DNA of 64,000 bases. Origin: Bacillota bacterium. GTDB lineage: Bacteria > Bacillota > Clostridia > Acetivibrionales > DTU013. Positions 51,332-60,554 of the stretch are shown here, piece by piece (the stretch's first letter is position 1; the number at the start of each line of letters is the position of its first letter). The notes under the pieces are model-generated. The model was not told the origin of the DNA, did not search any database, and was given only the letters and a program-made list of their open reading frames with translations. The position numbers were made by a program, and so were the translations under genes. The stretch is from contig JAEYOP010000002.1 in NCBI GenBank assembly GCA_023411575.1, positions 1 through 64,000 of the forward strand, read 5' to 3'.

Positions 51332-53941
51332 ATGAAGTATTATTTTGAGGAAATCGATGCGGTGCTGAAGGAGCAGGAATCCGCAAAACGGGGCCTTGAA
51401 CCTGCCGAGGCGGCGGTTCGGCTTGAACGGCAGGGCCTGAACAAGCTGGCCGAGGGAAGGAAGAAATCCGTCCTGCAGCGGCTCCTGGAGCAATTGAAGG
51501 ACCCCATGGTGATCATCCTGGTCGCTGCCGCCATTCTATCCGGAGCGGTAGGAGAGCTTGCGGACACCATCATCATCCTGGCGGTGGTCCTTCTCAATTC
51601 CATATTGGGCGTCGTGCAGGAAGGAAAGGCCGAGAAGGCGATCGAGGCCCTACAGAGGATGTCGTCTCCCTATTCCAGGGTGCGGCGGGGCGGGACGGTC
51701 GTCCAGGTCAAATCGGAAGAGCTGGCGCCCGGCGATATCGTGCTGTTGGAAGCCGGCGACGCCGTGCCCGCGGATATGAGGCTTATTGAGGCGTCCAGCC
51801 TGAAAATAGAGGAAGCGTCCCTGACCGGCGAGTCCGTCCCGTCGGAAAAATACAGCCGTTCCATTGCGGCGGACGAAAGGGACATCCCTCTCGGCGACCG
51901 GCATAACATGGCGTATATGGGCACCAATGCGGTATATGGGCGCGGCGAGGGCGTTATCGTCCGGACCGGGATGTCCACGGAAATGGGCAAAATCGCGGGG
52001 ATCCTTTCCGACACCGGAGAGGAAAAAACACCGCTTCAAAGGACGCTGGCCGGATTGAGCCGCATTTTGAGCATCGGCGTGCTGGGCATATGCGTATTCA
52101 TCTTCCTGTTCGGCGTGCTGCGCAACGGCGGCTTTACAGGCGCCGCCGTCCTGGACACGTTCCTGCTGGCGATCAGCCTGGCCGTTGCGGCAATACCGGA
52201 AGGGCTTGTGGCCGTCGTCACGGTGGTGCTGTCCATTGGAGTAACCAAAATGTCGAAGCGCAACGCCATCATCCGGAAGCTGACGGCAGTGGAGACCCTG
52301 GGCTGCACGCAGGTGATCTGCTCCGACAAGACGGGCACTTTGACGCAGAACAAAATGACCGTGGTCGATACCTTTGGCGATGTACAGAGACTGGCTATTG
52401 CTATGGCGCTCTGCAATGACGCGTCCCTGTCGGAGGAGTCCGGCGAGGTGGTCGGGGAGCCGACGGAGAGCGCCCTCGTCCGTTTCGCAGCGGACCGGGG
52501 GATCAAAAAGCCGGAGTTGGAGGGAATCCTGCCGCGGGTTGCGGAGGCGCCCTTCGATTCGGTGCGGAAGATGATGTCCACGATCCATAGCGACCCGGAC
52601 GGCAAGGTAGTTCAGTACACGAAGGGAGCGCCGGACGAGCTTCTCAAAAAGTGCTCCCGCATCCTGATGCCGGAAGGAGAAGCACCCCTGACCGACGAAC
52701 TCAGAAAGCGGATCCTGGATGAAAACAGGAGAATGGCCGGCGGGGCGCTGCGCGTCCTTGGCGCCGCGCTGAAGGTGACGGAACGGGCGCCGGAAGATCC
52801 GTCGCCGGAGAAGGTGGAAAGAGAGCTCACCTTCATTGGCCTGACCGGCATGATCGACCCGGTAAGGCCGGAAGCAAAGGCGGCCATCGAAGAATGCCGG
52901 CACGCCGGCATCAAGCCCGTCATGATCACCGGGGACCACAAGGACACGGCGGTGGCCATCGCAAGGGAGCTCGGGATCATCGCCGACAGCAGCCAGGCCA
53001 TTACCGGACTGGAACTGTCCGAGCTTTCCGACGGGGAGTTTGAACGGAATATCGGAAGGTACGGCGTATATGCCCGTGTTCAGCCGGAGCACAAGGTGCG
53101 GATCGTCAGGATGTGGAAAAAGCTCGGCAGGATCACGGCGATGACCGGCGACGGCGTCAACGACGCCCCGGCCCTCAAATCCGCCGACATCGGCGTCGGA
53201 ATGGGCATTACCGGAACGGATGTTTCGAAAAATGTTTCCGACATGGTTCTGGCGGACGATAATTTTGCATCCATTGTTTCCGCGGTGGAGGAAGGACGCC
53301 GGATCTACGATAATATCCGCAAGGCGATCCAGTATCTGCTTTCCTCCAACCTGAGCGAGGTGGTGGCCTTGTTTGCGGCAACCGTCATGAATTTTCGCCT
53401 GTTCACCCCGATCCATATCCTGTGGATCAACCTGGTAACGGATTCCCTGCCGGCAATCGCCCTCGGTATGGAAAAAGCGGAGGAGGATATCATGCAAAAG
53501 CCGCCGCGCAGCGCGAAGGAAGGCATTTTTGCCAACGGCCTGGGGGTCGGCGTGATTTGTCAGGGCCTTCTTATAGCCGTGTTTACGCTGGCTTCCTTCC
53601 TGATCGGAAACAGGCGCTCCCATATCACCGGCATGACGATGGCCTTTTTAACGATGTCAACCTGTGAGGTCTTCCAGGCCCTGAACCTTCGTTCCAGGAC
53701 GAAGTCGATCTTCCGGCTGAAAACCCATAACCTGTTTTTGCTGGGCGCCATGGTGGTCTCCTTTGCCCTGACGCTGCTGGTCCTCTATATACCCGGCGTC
53801 AACAGCGCCTTTAATCTCACACCGCTGCCGGCGGAATACCTGTTTGCCGGGATTGGTATTGCATTTTTGATCATTCCCGTTGTAGAATTGGTTAAGCCCA
53901 TAATGCGATTTTTTGATAAAACCGGAGGGAGAATGATATGA
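51332..53941 (+). CDS. P-type cation ATPase, probable Ca2+ type
   Basis: Membrane pump of 869 residues of the P2A-like group. It has an N-terminal cation-ATPase domain (GLEPAEAAVRLERQGLNKL), actuator TGES in EEASLTGESVPSE, and ion-site helix M4 with PEGL in AVAAIPEGLVAVVTVVLSIG. The phosphorylated Asp332 lies in CSDKTGTLTQNKM. KGAPDELLKKC in the nucleotide domain and the hinge TGDGVNDAPALKSADIGVGMGITGTDV follow, with six C-terminal helices (NLVTDSLPAIALGME). These suit a Ca2+ (or Ca2+/Mn2+) exporter. The start at 51332 follows AAGGAAGGGA. It overlaps the next gene by four bases. Confidence 0.92.
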   Translation: MKYYFEEIDAVLKEQESAKRGLEPAEAAVRLERQGLNKLAEGRKKSVLQRLLEQLKDPMVIILVAAAILSGAVGELADTIIILAVVLLNSILGVVQEGKAEKAIEALQRMSSPYSRVRRGGTVVQVKSEELAPGDIVLLEAGDAVPADMRLIEASSLKIEEASLTGESVPSEKYSRSIAADERDIPLGDRHNMAYMGTNAVYGRGEGVIVRTGMSTEMGKIAGILSDTGEEKTPLQRTLAGLSRILSIGVLGICVFIFLFGVLRNGGFTGAAVLDTFLLAISLAVAAIPEGLVAVVTVVLSIGVTKMSKRNAIIRKLTAVETLGCTQVICSDKTGTLTQNKMTVVDTFGDVQRLAIAMALCNDASLSEESGEVVGEPTESALVRFAADRGIKKPELEGILPRVAEAPFDSVRKMMSTIHSDPDGKVVQYTKGAPDELLKKCSRILMPEGEAPLTDELRKRILDENRRMAGGALRVLGAALKVTERAPEDPSPEKVERELTFIGLTGMIDPVRPEAKAAIEECRHAGIKPVMITGDHKDTAVAIARELGIIADSSQAITGLELSELSDGEFERNIGRYGVYARVQPEHKVRIVRMWKKLGRITAMTGDGVNDAPALKSADIGVGMGITGTDVSKNVSDMVLADDNFASIVSAVEEGRRIYDNIRKAIQYLLSSNLSEVVALFAATVMNFRLFTPIHILWINLVTDSLPAIALGMEKAEEDIMQKPPRSAKEGIFANGLGVGVICQGLLIAVFTLASFLIGNRRSHITGMTMAFLTMSTCEVFQALNLRSRTKSIFRLKTHNLFLLGAMVVSFALTLLVLYIPGVNSAFNLTPLPAEYLFAGIGIAFLIIPVVELVKPIMRFFDKTGGRMI

Positions 53942-54330
53942 ACTGGTTACGCAATTTCATGAACGGAAGGTACGGAGTTGACCGGCTTTCTTTCGCACTG
54001 CTCATCCTTTCGATGCTGCTTACGCTGTTTGGCAGCTTTCTGCATATCCCGGTACTGGTATATGTGAGCTATATTCCCATCGGACTGATTGTGTACAGGA
54101 CCCTGTCCAAAAACGTCAACCGGAGGAGCCTGGAGAATCAAAAGTTTTCCATGCTGATCAGCCCGGCCTGGTCCTGGGTGAAGAAGAAACAGGTCCGCCT
54201 GGCGGAACAGAAGACCCACCGGTTTTTCAAATGCCGGAACTGCCATGCGGAATTGCGGCTGCCCAAGGGCAAAGGCAAGATCATTGTTACCTGTCCCAAA
54301 TGCAAAACGGAGTTCTCCGCCAGGACATGA
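53938..54330 (+). CDS. Small membrane protein with C-terminal zinc ribbon
   Basis: Protein of 130 residues with two adjacent helices (about 17-60: LSFALLILSMLLTLFGSFL, VLVYVSYIPIGLIVYRTL), a basic stretch and a C-terminal zinc ribbon. The two knuckles are CRNCHAEL and CPKCKTEF, spaced by GKGKIIVTC. It overlaps the ATPase gene by four bases (ATGA) and is followed by a CDF transporter, so it may sit with metal-handling functions. The family is a common unnamed Firmicute type; the role is unknown. Confidence 0.78.
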   Translation: MNWLRNFMNGRYGVDRLSFALLILSMLLTLFGSFLHIPVLVYVSYIPIGLIVYRTLSKNVNRRSLENQKFSMLISPAWSWVKKKQVRLAEQKTHRFFKCRNCHAELRLPKGKGKIIVTCPKCKTEFSART

Positions 54331-54377
54331 CCGCGGAATCCGGCGGACCGGGCAAGAGCAAGGAATGAGGTGTGGGA

Positions 54378-55568
54378 ATGACTGATTTGTTGATCAAATG
54401 GTTTGTCAAAAACCATCAGGATGTTGAGAATCCGCGTGTCCGGGAGGAGTATGGAAAATTTGCGGGGATTGTGGGAATCGGAACGAACTTTCTCCTTTTC
54501 CTGATCAAAATAACCGTCGGCACTCTTTTCAACAGCATCTCCATAACAGCGGACGCGGTAAACAACCTGTCGGATTCGGGCTCCTCCGTCGTCACCGTGG
54601 TAGGCTTTAAGATCGCGGGAAAACCGGCCGATGCCAAGCACCCGTTCGGGCATGCCCGCATGGAGTATATTTCCGGCCTGATCGTCTCCTTCGTGATCCT
54701 TCTTTTGGGCGTCCAGTTGATCCAGAGTTCGGCGGGCAAAATCCTGCATCCTCAAACCGCCCGGTTTTCCTGGCTGACGATCCTGGTCCTCGCCATTGCC
54801 ATCCTCCTCAAGCTGTGGCAGTGCCTGTTCTACCGGACGGTGGGCAGGAGGATCCATTCCACGGCGCTGACGGCAACCTCCATGGACAGCCGGAACGACA
54901 TCCTGGCGACCTCCTCCGTTCTGGCTGCCGCGCTGATTACCAAATGGACCGGCTTCAACCTGGACGGCTATATGGGCGTCGTTGTGGCGCTGTTTATCCT
55001 GGCGTCCGGAATCCGGCTGGTCATGGATACCGCCAGCCCTCTTCTGGGAAATGCGCCTTCGGAAGAACTGGTCGGGAAAATATATAAAAAAATCCTGGGG
55101 TATGAGGGGATCATCGGCCTGCACGATCTGAACGTCCACAACTACGGCGTCGCCACCTGCTTTGCATCGGTCCACTGCGAGGTATGCGCGGAGCAGGACA
55201 TCATGGTCAGCCATGACATCATCGACAACATCGAGAGGGATTTCCTGAAGGACATGGGCATCCATATGGTGATCCATCTCGACCCGGTTGTGACCGAGGA
55301 TGAACGGGCAAACGAGTTGAAGGAGGCGGTAAGGGGGCTGATCGCCGGCCTTTCCCCGGAGATCGGGATGCACGATTTCAGGATGGTCCGGGGGATAACC
55401 CATTCCAACCTCATTTTTGACATCGTCACCCCTTATGGATTTTCCCTGTCCGATGAAGAGCTGGTCCGGCGCATCACGGATGAAATACACAAAATGGACC
55501 CCAATCTCCATGCCGTCATAACGGTTGATCATGATTCCGTAACGGACCGAATCCACCTCCAGGGCTAA
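54378..55568 (+). CDS. Cation diffusion facilitator (CDF) transporter
   Basis: Divalent-metal/proton antiporter of 396 residues with six N-terminal helices and an extended cytoplasmic C-terminus. Metal-site residues lie in DAVNNLSDSGSS (helix 2) and SMDSRNDILATSS (helix 5). The loop AKHPFGHARMEYISGLIVS is diagnostic. The C-terminal domain includes LHDLNVHNYGVATCFASVHCEV. The ATG at 54378 has GAGGT six bases upstream. Mn2+, Fe2+ or Zn2+ are possible substrates. It follows the ATPase-zinc ribbon pair with 47 bp, perhaps one transcript for metal homeostasis. Confidence 0.92.
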   Translation: MTDLLIKWFVKNHQDVENPRVREEYGKFAGIVGIGTNFLLFLIKITVGTLFNSISITADAVNNLSDSGSSVVTVVGFKIAGKPADAKHPFGHARMEYISGLIVSFVILLLGVQLIQSSAGKILHPQTARFSWLTILVLAIAILLKLWQCLFYRTVGRRIHSTALTATSMDSRNDILATSSVLAAALITKWTGFNLDGYMGVVVALFILASGIRLVMDTASPLLGNAPSEELVGKIYKKILGYEGIIGLHDLNVHNYGVATCFASVHCEVCAEQDIMVSHDIIDNIERDFLKDMGIHMVIHLDPVVTEDERANELKEAVRGLIAGLSPEIGMHDFRMVRGITHSNLIFDIVTPYGFSLSDEELVRRITDEIHKMDPNLHAVITVDHDSVTDRIHLQG

Positions 55569-55588
55569 AGCCCTCCTTTGAGGATGGA

Positions 55589-55641
55589 TTGACAGGGTCC
55601 ATCTCTTTTTGTATAATTTATATGAACACGTTCATATAAAT
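55589..55641 (+). promoter_or_regulatory. Promoter and 26-bp operator palindrome of the TetR operon
   Basis: TTGACA (55589-55594), a 17-bp spacer and TATAAT (55612-55617) are full consensus. A perfect inverted repeat with 12-bp arms, ATTTATATGAAC (55616-55627) and GTTCATATAAAT (55630-55641), overlaps the -10 end and the transcript start. It is a strong operator candidate for the TetR-family regulator encoded directly downstream. Confidence 0.88.
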
Positions 55642-55658
55642 AGGTAGAGGGATTGGAA

Positions 55659-56195
55659 ATGCCAAAACGAATCGAAAATTTAAGGGAAGCCATTTTATCC
55701 GCCGCAAAAGAGGCTCTTCTGGCAGAGGGCTATGATAAGCTGAGCCTGCGAGGCGTTGCCAGACAATGCGGGGTTGCTGTCGGCACGCTCTACAACTATT
55801 TTCCCTCCAAACTGGACATGACGGCGGCCATCATGCTGGACGACTGGAAGGACCGGCTCGCCCGGATGAATTCCGGCTGCGGTCAGGCTTCAAGCGTTGA
55901 AGACGGCATCCGAAGCATTTATTCCAACCTGCGGGAGTATGCGCTGCTGTATCAGGACACCTGGAACATGGCCATAAGCTCGAAAGAGGTCAGGGAGGAG
56001 CTGGCCAACGGCAGGAGCAGGCATCTGATGCTGGTGGAGCAGTTGGAAAGAGTGGTCGGCAAGCTGTTCGAACGGTTTGGCGTATCCTGCGGCCCCTTTT
56101 TGCCGAATTTCATTGCAACCTCGCTTCTGGCGTATATTTTAATACCGGATTTCGATTATGAACCCCTCGGGGAAGTATACAAAAAGCTGATCTGA
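55659..56195 (+). CDS. TetR/AcrR-family transcriptional regulator
   Basis: Repressor of 178 residues. The N-terminal helix-turn-helix reads ILSAAKEALLAEGYDKLSLRGVARQCGVAVGTLYNYFPSKLDM, a textbook TetR domain. The C-terminal half is a helical ligand-binding domain. The ATG at 55659 follows GAGGGATTGGAA; a TTG at 55653 is less likely. It heads an operon with an SDR and a DUF1295 protein and overlies a perfect 26-bp operator, so it should repress its own operon until an unknown, probably hydrophobic, ligand binds. Confidence 0.92.
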   Translation: MPKRIENLREAILSAAKEALLAEGYDKLSLRGVARQCGVAVGTLYNYFPSKLDMTAAIMLDDWKDRLARMNSGCGQASSVEDGIRSIYSNLREYALLYQDTWNMAISSKEVREELANGRSRHLMLVEQLERVVGKLFERFGVSCGPFLPNFIATSLLAYILIPDFDYEPLGEVYKKLI

Positions 56196-56229
56196 AAGAA
56201 AAGGAATCTGCAGGAGGTGGAGAGCAGCG

Positions 56230-57087
56230 ATGAAAGTGGTTTTGGCAGGCGCATTCGGCAAATTGGGCGCCGACATCCTGAAGGAGTTGACAAGCCGGGG
56301 CTTTGAGGTGGTTGCGGCCGATAAGGTTCCCGGGGAGGCGGAAGGGTCCGGCGGATACTCGACCCGGCTCATCGACGTGACAAGGCCGAAAACGCTGGAA
56401 GGGCTGTGTGACGGCGCGGATGCGGTCATTTCAACAGTCGGCCTGACAGGGGCCAGCAAAACGGTCACCCATTACGATATCGATCTGGAAGGGAATAAGA
56501 ACCTGCTTTCGGAAGCGAAGAGGGCAGGCGTGAGGAAATTTATCTATATCTCCGTCCTGAAGGCGGAGACGGATCCCTCCATTCCCATGCTGGACGCCAA
56601 GAACAAGTTTGAAGCGGAATTGAAAAGAAGCGGCATTCCGTATATGATCTACCGGCCGACAGGATATTTCTACGATATTGCAAGGGTGTTCCTGTCCATG
56701 GTGGAAAAGGGACAGGTGAACCTGCTTGGCCGAAAGGATGTCCGGGCAAATGTAATCGATACGTCCGATCTGGCCCGGTATATTGTCGAGCACATGGAGG
56801 ATAGCGGCAAGACCGTTTCAATCGGCGGAATGGAAACCTATTCCTACGCGGAGATCGCCGCCCTGTTTTTCCAGGCAGCCGGCAAGCCGCCCATAATCAA
56901 ACGGGTCCCTGCGGTGCTCTTCGATCTGCTGGCCCTGACGGCAAAGCTCCGGAAGACGGGCCGATATGCCGTTATCCGGTTTTCGAAATGGACGCTGAGC
57001 CGGGATATGGTCGGCGAAACCTGTTATGGCCGGTCCAGCTTCAAGGAATATATCAAAACCTGCTACCGAAGGGATGATGGTCAATGA
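56230..57087 (+). CDS. Atypical SDR / NmrA-like NAD(P)-binding protein
   Basis: NAD(P)-binding protein of 285 residues. It has the atypical SDR glycine motif LAGAFGKLGADIL at the N-terminus, DAVISTVGLTG, KFIYISVLKAE, and MIYRPTGYFYDIARVF in the place of the classical Tyr-Lys region. It matches complex-I-assembly-like or NmrA-like SDRs that act as reductases or redox sensors. GGAGGTGGAGAGCAGCG precedes the ATG. It overlaps the DUF1295 gene by four bases, so these two very likely work together, perhaps on a lipid or steroid-like substrate that also serves as inducer. Confidence 0.85.
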   Translation: MKVVLAGAFGKLGADILKELTSRGFEVVAADKVPGEAEGSGGYSTRLIDVTRPKTLEGLCDGADAVISTVGLTGASKTVTHYDIDLEGNKNLLSEAKRAGVRKFIYISVLKAETDPSIPMLDAKNKFEAELKRSGIPYMIYRPTGYFYDIARVFLSMVEKGQVNLLGRKDVRANVIDTSDLARYIVEHMEDSGKTVSIGGMETYSYAEIAALFFQAAGKPPIIKRVPAVLFDLLALTAKLRKTGRYAVIRFSKWTLSRDMVGETCYGRSSFKEYIKTCYRRDDGQ

Positions 57088-57950
57088 CGTTTTCGGAAGC
57101 CGTCCAAGCGGCGTTTCCACCCCTTTTTTTATTCCTCTTTCTTGCCGGTGCGGTAGTGACGGCACTGGGCTTTGTCAAGTTCGTTTACTTTTTGAGCGTG
57201 GGCTACGGGTTGTCCATCGCCGCCCTGGCGGTTGTCATCGGCGCTTTCTGCTTTCCGTCCCTTTCCCTGGCTGCCATCATACAACTGTCGCTGCTGCTGA
57301 TTTACGGCGTTAGACTGGGTGGTTTCCTTTTGGCAAGGGAGCTGAAATCCGCTGCGTACAAAGTGGAAATGGGTGAAACGGACGGTATCGGAAAACGGAT
57401 GACTTTCCCCGTAAAGGCAATCATCTGGCTTGCCTGCGCCTTTCTATACTGCGCACAGGTATCGCCGGCGCTTTACCGCGCCGTGGCGGAGCAGGAAGGA
57501 AGGTCCATGGAGACGGGCGTCTGGATTCTCGCCGGTATCCTGATTATGGCGGCGGGGGTACTTCTGGAAGCGTTTGCGGACCGGCAAAAATCCAGGGCCA
57601 AGCGGACCAACCCGAAACGCTTCTGCTCCGACGGCCTTTACAAATACGTACGCTTTCCCAATTATCTCGGAGAAATCCTGTTCTGGACCGGGATGGCAGT
57701 TTCCGGCGCCGATATCTACCATGGCTGGGCGCAGTGGACCGTCGTCCTGCTCGGCTACGGATGTATTCTCTACGTCATGATGGATGGGGCGAAGCGCCTG
57801 GAAGCCAAACAAAACCAACGGTATGGGGCGGGTGAGGAATACAAAAGATATGTTGCGTCTACGCCCAAATTGTTTCCGTCCCTCAAGGCCGGAAAGGAGG
57901 CTCATCATGAGCAGATCAACGATAAGCGGGCAAAAGAAAAAAGCGGGTAG
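57084..57950 (+). CDS. DUF1295 membrane protein (steroid 5-alpha-reductase-like fold)
   Basis: Integral membrane protein of 288 residues with about seven helices. The C-terminal region carries the family motif: RAKRTNPKRFCSDGLYKYVRFPNYLGEILFWTGM, followed by GAKRLEAKQNQRYGAGEEYKRYVASTPKLFP. This places it with DUF1295/isoprenylcysteine-methyltransferase and steroid-reductase-like proteins, which use NADPH or SAM at that site. It is translationally coupled to the preceding SDR. A reductase of an isoprenoid or fatty substrate is possible but unproven. Confidence 0.85.
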   Translation: MTFSEAVQAAFPPLFLFLFLAGAVVTALGFVKFVYFLSVGYGLSIAALAVVIGAFCFPSLSLAAIIQLSLLLIYGVRLGGFLLARELKSAAYKVEMGETDGIGKRMTFPVKAIIWLACAFLYCAQVSPALYRAVAEQEGRSMETGVWILAGILIMAAGVLLEAFADRQKSRAKRTNPKRFCSDGLYKYVRFPNYLGEILFWTGMAVSGADIYHGWAQWTVVLLGYGCILYVMMDGAKRLEAKQNQRYGAGEEYKRYVASTPKLFPSLKAGKEAHHEQINDKRAKEKSG

Positions 57951-58026
57951 GGCGGCTTCCGCAATTCCGCATGCAATAGTTGGAATGAAAATTTCTCTCC
58001 CGATGGATGATTTTTATCGAAAATGA
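57907..58026 (+). CDS. Possible small basic protein
   Basis: Frame of 39 codons overlapping the end of the DUF1295 gene by 44 bases. It is listed because AAAGGAGG stands six bases before its ATG, a stronger ribosome site than most genes here. The product would be basic at its N-terminus (SRSTISGQKKKAGRAA) with no recognisable domain. It may instead be noise, or the AGGAGG may be chance within the DUF1295 coding sequence. Confidence 0.3.
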   Translation: MSRSTISGQKKKAGRAASAIPHAIVGMKISLPMDDFYRK

Positions 58027-58067
58027 TGTTAAGATGTTATTGTCTTTTTTAGAGGGAGGGTAAAGCA

Positions 58068-59987
58068 TTGAACAAAGCAGAGGTTTTGGGGAGATGGACG
58101 AAGGAAAAGTCCGAGGAGCTTTATGGGATAAAAAACTGGGGAGCCGGCTACTTTTCCATATCCGAGAACGGAGAGGTCCTGGTGAGCCCCTACAAGGACG
58201 ATGATTCGGCTGCGATCAGCCTGATGGATATAATCTCCGGCGTCCGGGAGCGCGGGCTGGACATGCCGGTGCTTCTGCGGTTTGAAAATCTGCTGGACTC
58301 GCAGATTTCCTACCTGAACAATTCGTTCCGGAAAGCCATGAAAAAGCTGGATTACAAGGGGGAATACCGCGGCGTCTACCCGATAAAGGTCAATCAGCAG
58401 CAGCAGGTCGTGGAAGAGGTGACCCGGTTCGGACAACGGTACCACCATGGCCTGGAGGTGGGAAGCAAGGCGGAGCTGATCGCGGCGCTTTCCCTGATGA
58501 AGGATAAGGAAGCCTGCCTGATCTGCAACGGCTACAAGGACGAAGAATTTATCGACCTGGGGCTTTACGCGGTCAAAATGGGTTTTCGCTGCTTCTTTGT
58601 CATCGAGATTCCGGGAGAACTGGATCTCATTATGGAACGTTCGCAGGCTTTGGGCGTGCAGCCCAACATCGGCATACGGATCAAGCTTTCCGCCAAGGCC
58701 GGGGGCCATTGGACGGAGTCCGGAGGGGACAGGAGCATATTCGGCCTGAACATGTCCCAGCTGATTTCCATGGTGGACACCCTCAAGGAAAAGAATATGC
58801 TGGGTTCGCTCAAGCTGCTCCATTACCATCTCGGCTCGCAGATCCCCAATATCCGGGATATCCGCTCCGCCGTGCTGGAAGCGGCGCGGGTCTATGCGGA
58901 GCTTGTCAGGGAGGGCGCTCCCATGGGCTACCTGGACCTCGGAGGGGGCCTTGCCGTGGACTATGACGGCTCCAATACCAACTACACCAACAGCCGGAAC
59001 TATTCCGTGGAAGAATACTGTACGGATATCGTGGAAGCCGTCATGACAACCCTTGATCCCGGCGACGTGCCTCATCCGATCATCGTAACGGAATCGGGGC
59101 GTACGACGGTGGCCTATTATTCCGTACTTTTATTCAACGTGCTGGATGTGGAGAGATTTGAAGAATACGATGTTCCGGATAAGATCGGCGACGATGTGCC
59201 GGAGCAGATCAAAAACCTCTTTGAGGTGAATAAGAACCTGAACCTGAAGAATATACAGGAATGCTACAACGACGCGCTTTACTACCGGGACGAGATCCGG
59301 GACATGTTCAAGCACGGCAGGATCAGCCTGCGGGACCGTGCGTTCTCGGAGAAGATCTTCTGGAATACCATCAACCAGATCGCTAAGGAAAAGAACAGGC
59401 TGAAAAATGCGCCGCCGGACCTGGAGGACATTGAAAGCGCCATAGCGGACATTTATTACTGCAATTTCTCCGTGTTCCAGTCGATCCCCGACAGCTGGGC
59501 CATCGACCAGTTGTTTCCGATCATGCCGCTTCACCGCCTGCTGGAGCTGCCCAAACGAAATGCCGTCATTGCGGATATCACCTGCGACTGCGACGGCAAG
59601 ATCGACCGCTTTATCGACCTGCACGACGTGCGCACAACGCTGCCGCTGCACGAGATGAAAAACGGCGACGATTACTACTTGGGCGTTTTCCTGGTGGGAG
59701 CCTACCAGGAGACCCTCGGAGACCTGCACAACCTGTTCGGGGATACGAACGTGGTCAGCGTGAGGATCCATACGGACGGGACATACGATCTGGTCAAGGA
59801 AATCCACGGCGACAGCGTTGCCGACGTGCTTTCCTACGTGGAATTCGATCCGAAGGACATGCTGGTCCGTTTCCGTGAAACGGCCGAAGAAGCGATCCGG
59901 GACGGGCTGATTACCGCAAGCGACCGGCCTGAGATCATGCGGGCCTACGATAACGGCCTTCGCGGCTACACCTACTACGAACGCTAA
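58068..59987 (+). CDS. speA: Biosynthetic arginine decarboxylase
   Basis: PLP enzyme of 639 residues converting arginine to agmatine, the first step of one polyamine route. It has the fold-type III barrel of the SpeA group: YRGVYPIKVNQQQQVVEEV with PLP-lysine Lys107, GLEVGSKAELIAAL, HYHLGSQIPNIRDI, YLDLGGGLAVDYDGS, VTESGRTTVAYYSVL and the active-site ITCDCDGKIDRF. Length and order match E. coli SpeA rather than the aspartate-aminotransferase-fold SpeA of Bacillus. It starts at TTG after GGGAGGGTAAAGCA. No agmatinase or speB/aguA gene is nearby. It is followed by a strong terminator. Confidence 0.95.
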   Translation: MNKAEVLGRWTKEKSEELYGIKNWGAGYFSISENGEVLVSPYKDDDSAAISLMDIISGVRERGLDMPVLLRFENLLDSQISYLNNSFRKAMKKLDYKGEYRGVYPIKVNQQQQVVEEVTRFGQRYHHGLEVGSKAELIAALSLMKDKEACLICNGYKDEEFIDLGLYAVKMGFRCFFVIEIPGELDLIMERSQALGVQPNIGIRIKLSAKAGGHWTESGGDRSIFGLNMSQLISMVDTLKEKNMLGSLKLLHYHLGSQIPNIRDIRSAVLEAARVYAELVREGAPMGYLDLGGGLAVDYDGSNTNYTNSRNYSVEEYCTDIVEAVMTTLDPGDVPHPIIVTESGRTTVAYYSVLLFNVLDVERFEEYDVPDKIGDDVPEQIKNLFEVNKNLNLKNIQECYNDALYYRDEIRDMFKHGRISLRDRAFSEKIFWNTINQIAKEKNRLKNAPPDLEDIESAIADIYYCNFSVFQSIPDSWAIDQLFPIMPLHRLLELPKRNAVIADITCDCDGKIDRFIDLHDVRTTLPLHEMKNGDDYYLGVFLVGAYQETLGDLHNLFGDTNVVSVRIHTDGTYDLVKEIHGDSVADVLSYVEFDPKDMLVRFRETAEEAIRDGLITASDRPEIMRAYDNGLRGYTYYER

Positions 59988-59998
59988 ACAGACAAAAT

Positions 59999-60038
59999 AA
60001 AGGGATGCGGTTTGTATCAGCTTACCGCATCCCTTTAA
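59999..60038 (+). terminator. Terminator of speA
   Basis: AAAGGGATGCGGT (59999-60011) and ACCGCATCCCTTT (60024-60036) form a perfect 13-bp stem with a 12-nt loop. The T-rich end of the arm serves as a short T run, and the A-rich left side gives one for the other strand. Confidence 0.8.
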
Positions 60039-60548
60039 TAATGAATAGGCATAAAAATAGACTCCAGCGAATCTTTATCAATCCAATATCTTACGCTTTT
60101 ACCCTTTCAATTTAGACTTTTTCATCTCCCGGACCCAATTTCCTTTCTGCTTCCGTTCCGCCGCAATCCGGTTTTTTACTCCTTCTTGCCTGCAGCCTTC
60201 TTCAGACGGTTTGATTTGATCCTCTTGATATAGCGGATTTTATCTCACATTGTGATTTAATTTATCCGCTCGTCCTTCCGTATTATTGATACGGCGGTTT
60301 CGCTTTTCGATATTGTCTTTTAGGTAATCCCTGGAGTCTGTCTCTATTATATAGAACGACCCTGAAAAACTCAAAGTCCAAATAGACATAAAAACCATCA
60401 ATTTTTTTCATGGGCTCCTTTTAAGTTGCTCAAACTTCAAATTGCATTTATTTTAATACAATCTTGTTGTACAAATTTTTATACAAGAAACCGCAATTCA
60501 TTTTCAAAACCCGCCGGAAATGTGGTATATTAGTGGGTGGGGAAGGTG
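60039..60548. other. Intergenic region with coding-like remnants on the minus strand
   Basis: No intact gene. On the minus strand a 42-codon frame (MKKIDGFYVYLDFEFF...) begins near 60410 after AAAAGGAGCCC. Further on, two short frames end with highly basic, coding-like tails (RYIKRIKSNRLKKAAGKKE and KNRIAAERKQKGNWV...) separated by stops and a frame change, as in a decayed gene. The plus-strand promoter TTCAAA-17-TATATT (60503-60531) for the following kinase-like gene lies at the right edge. Confidence 0.4.
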
Positions 60549-60554
60549 ATGCTT

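Noticed and set aside
51650..53623. 657-codon minus-strand frame opposite the P-type ATPase
   Set aside because: Antisense shadow of a gene with complete P-type ATPase motifs.
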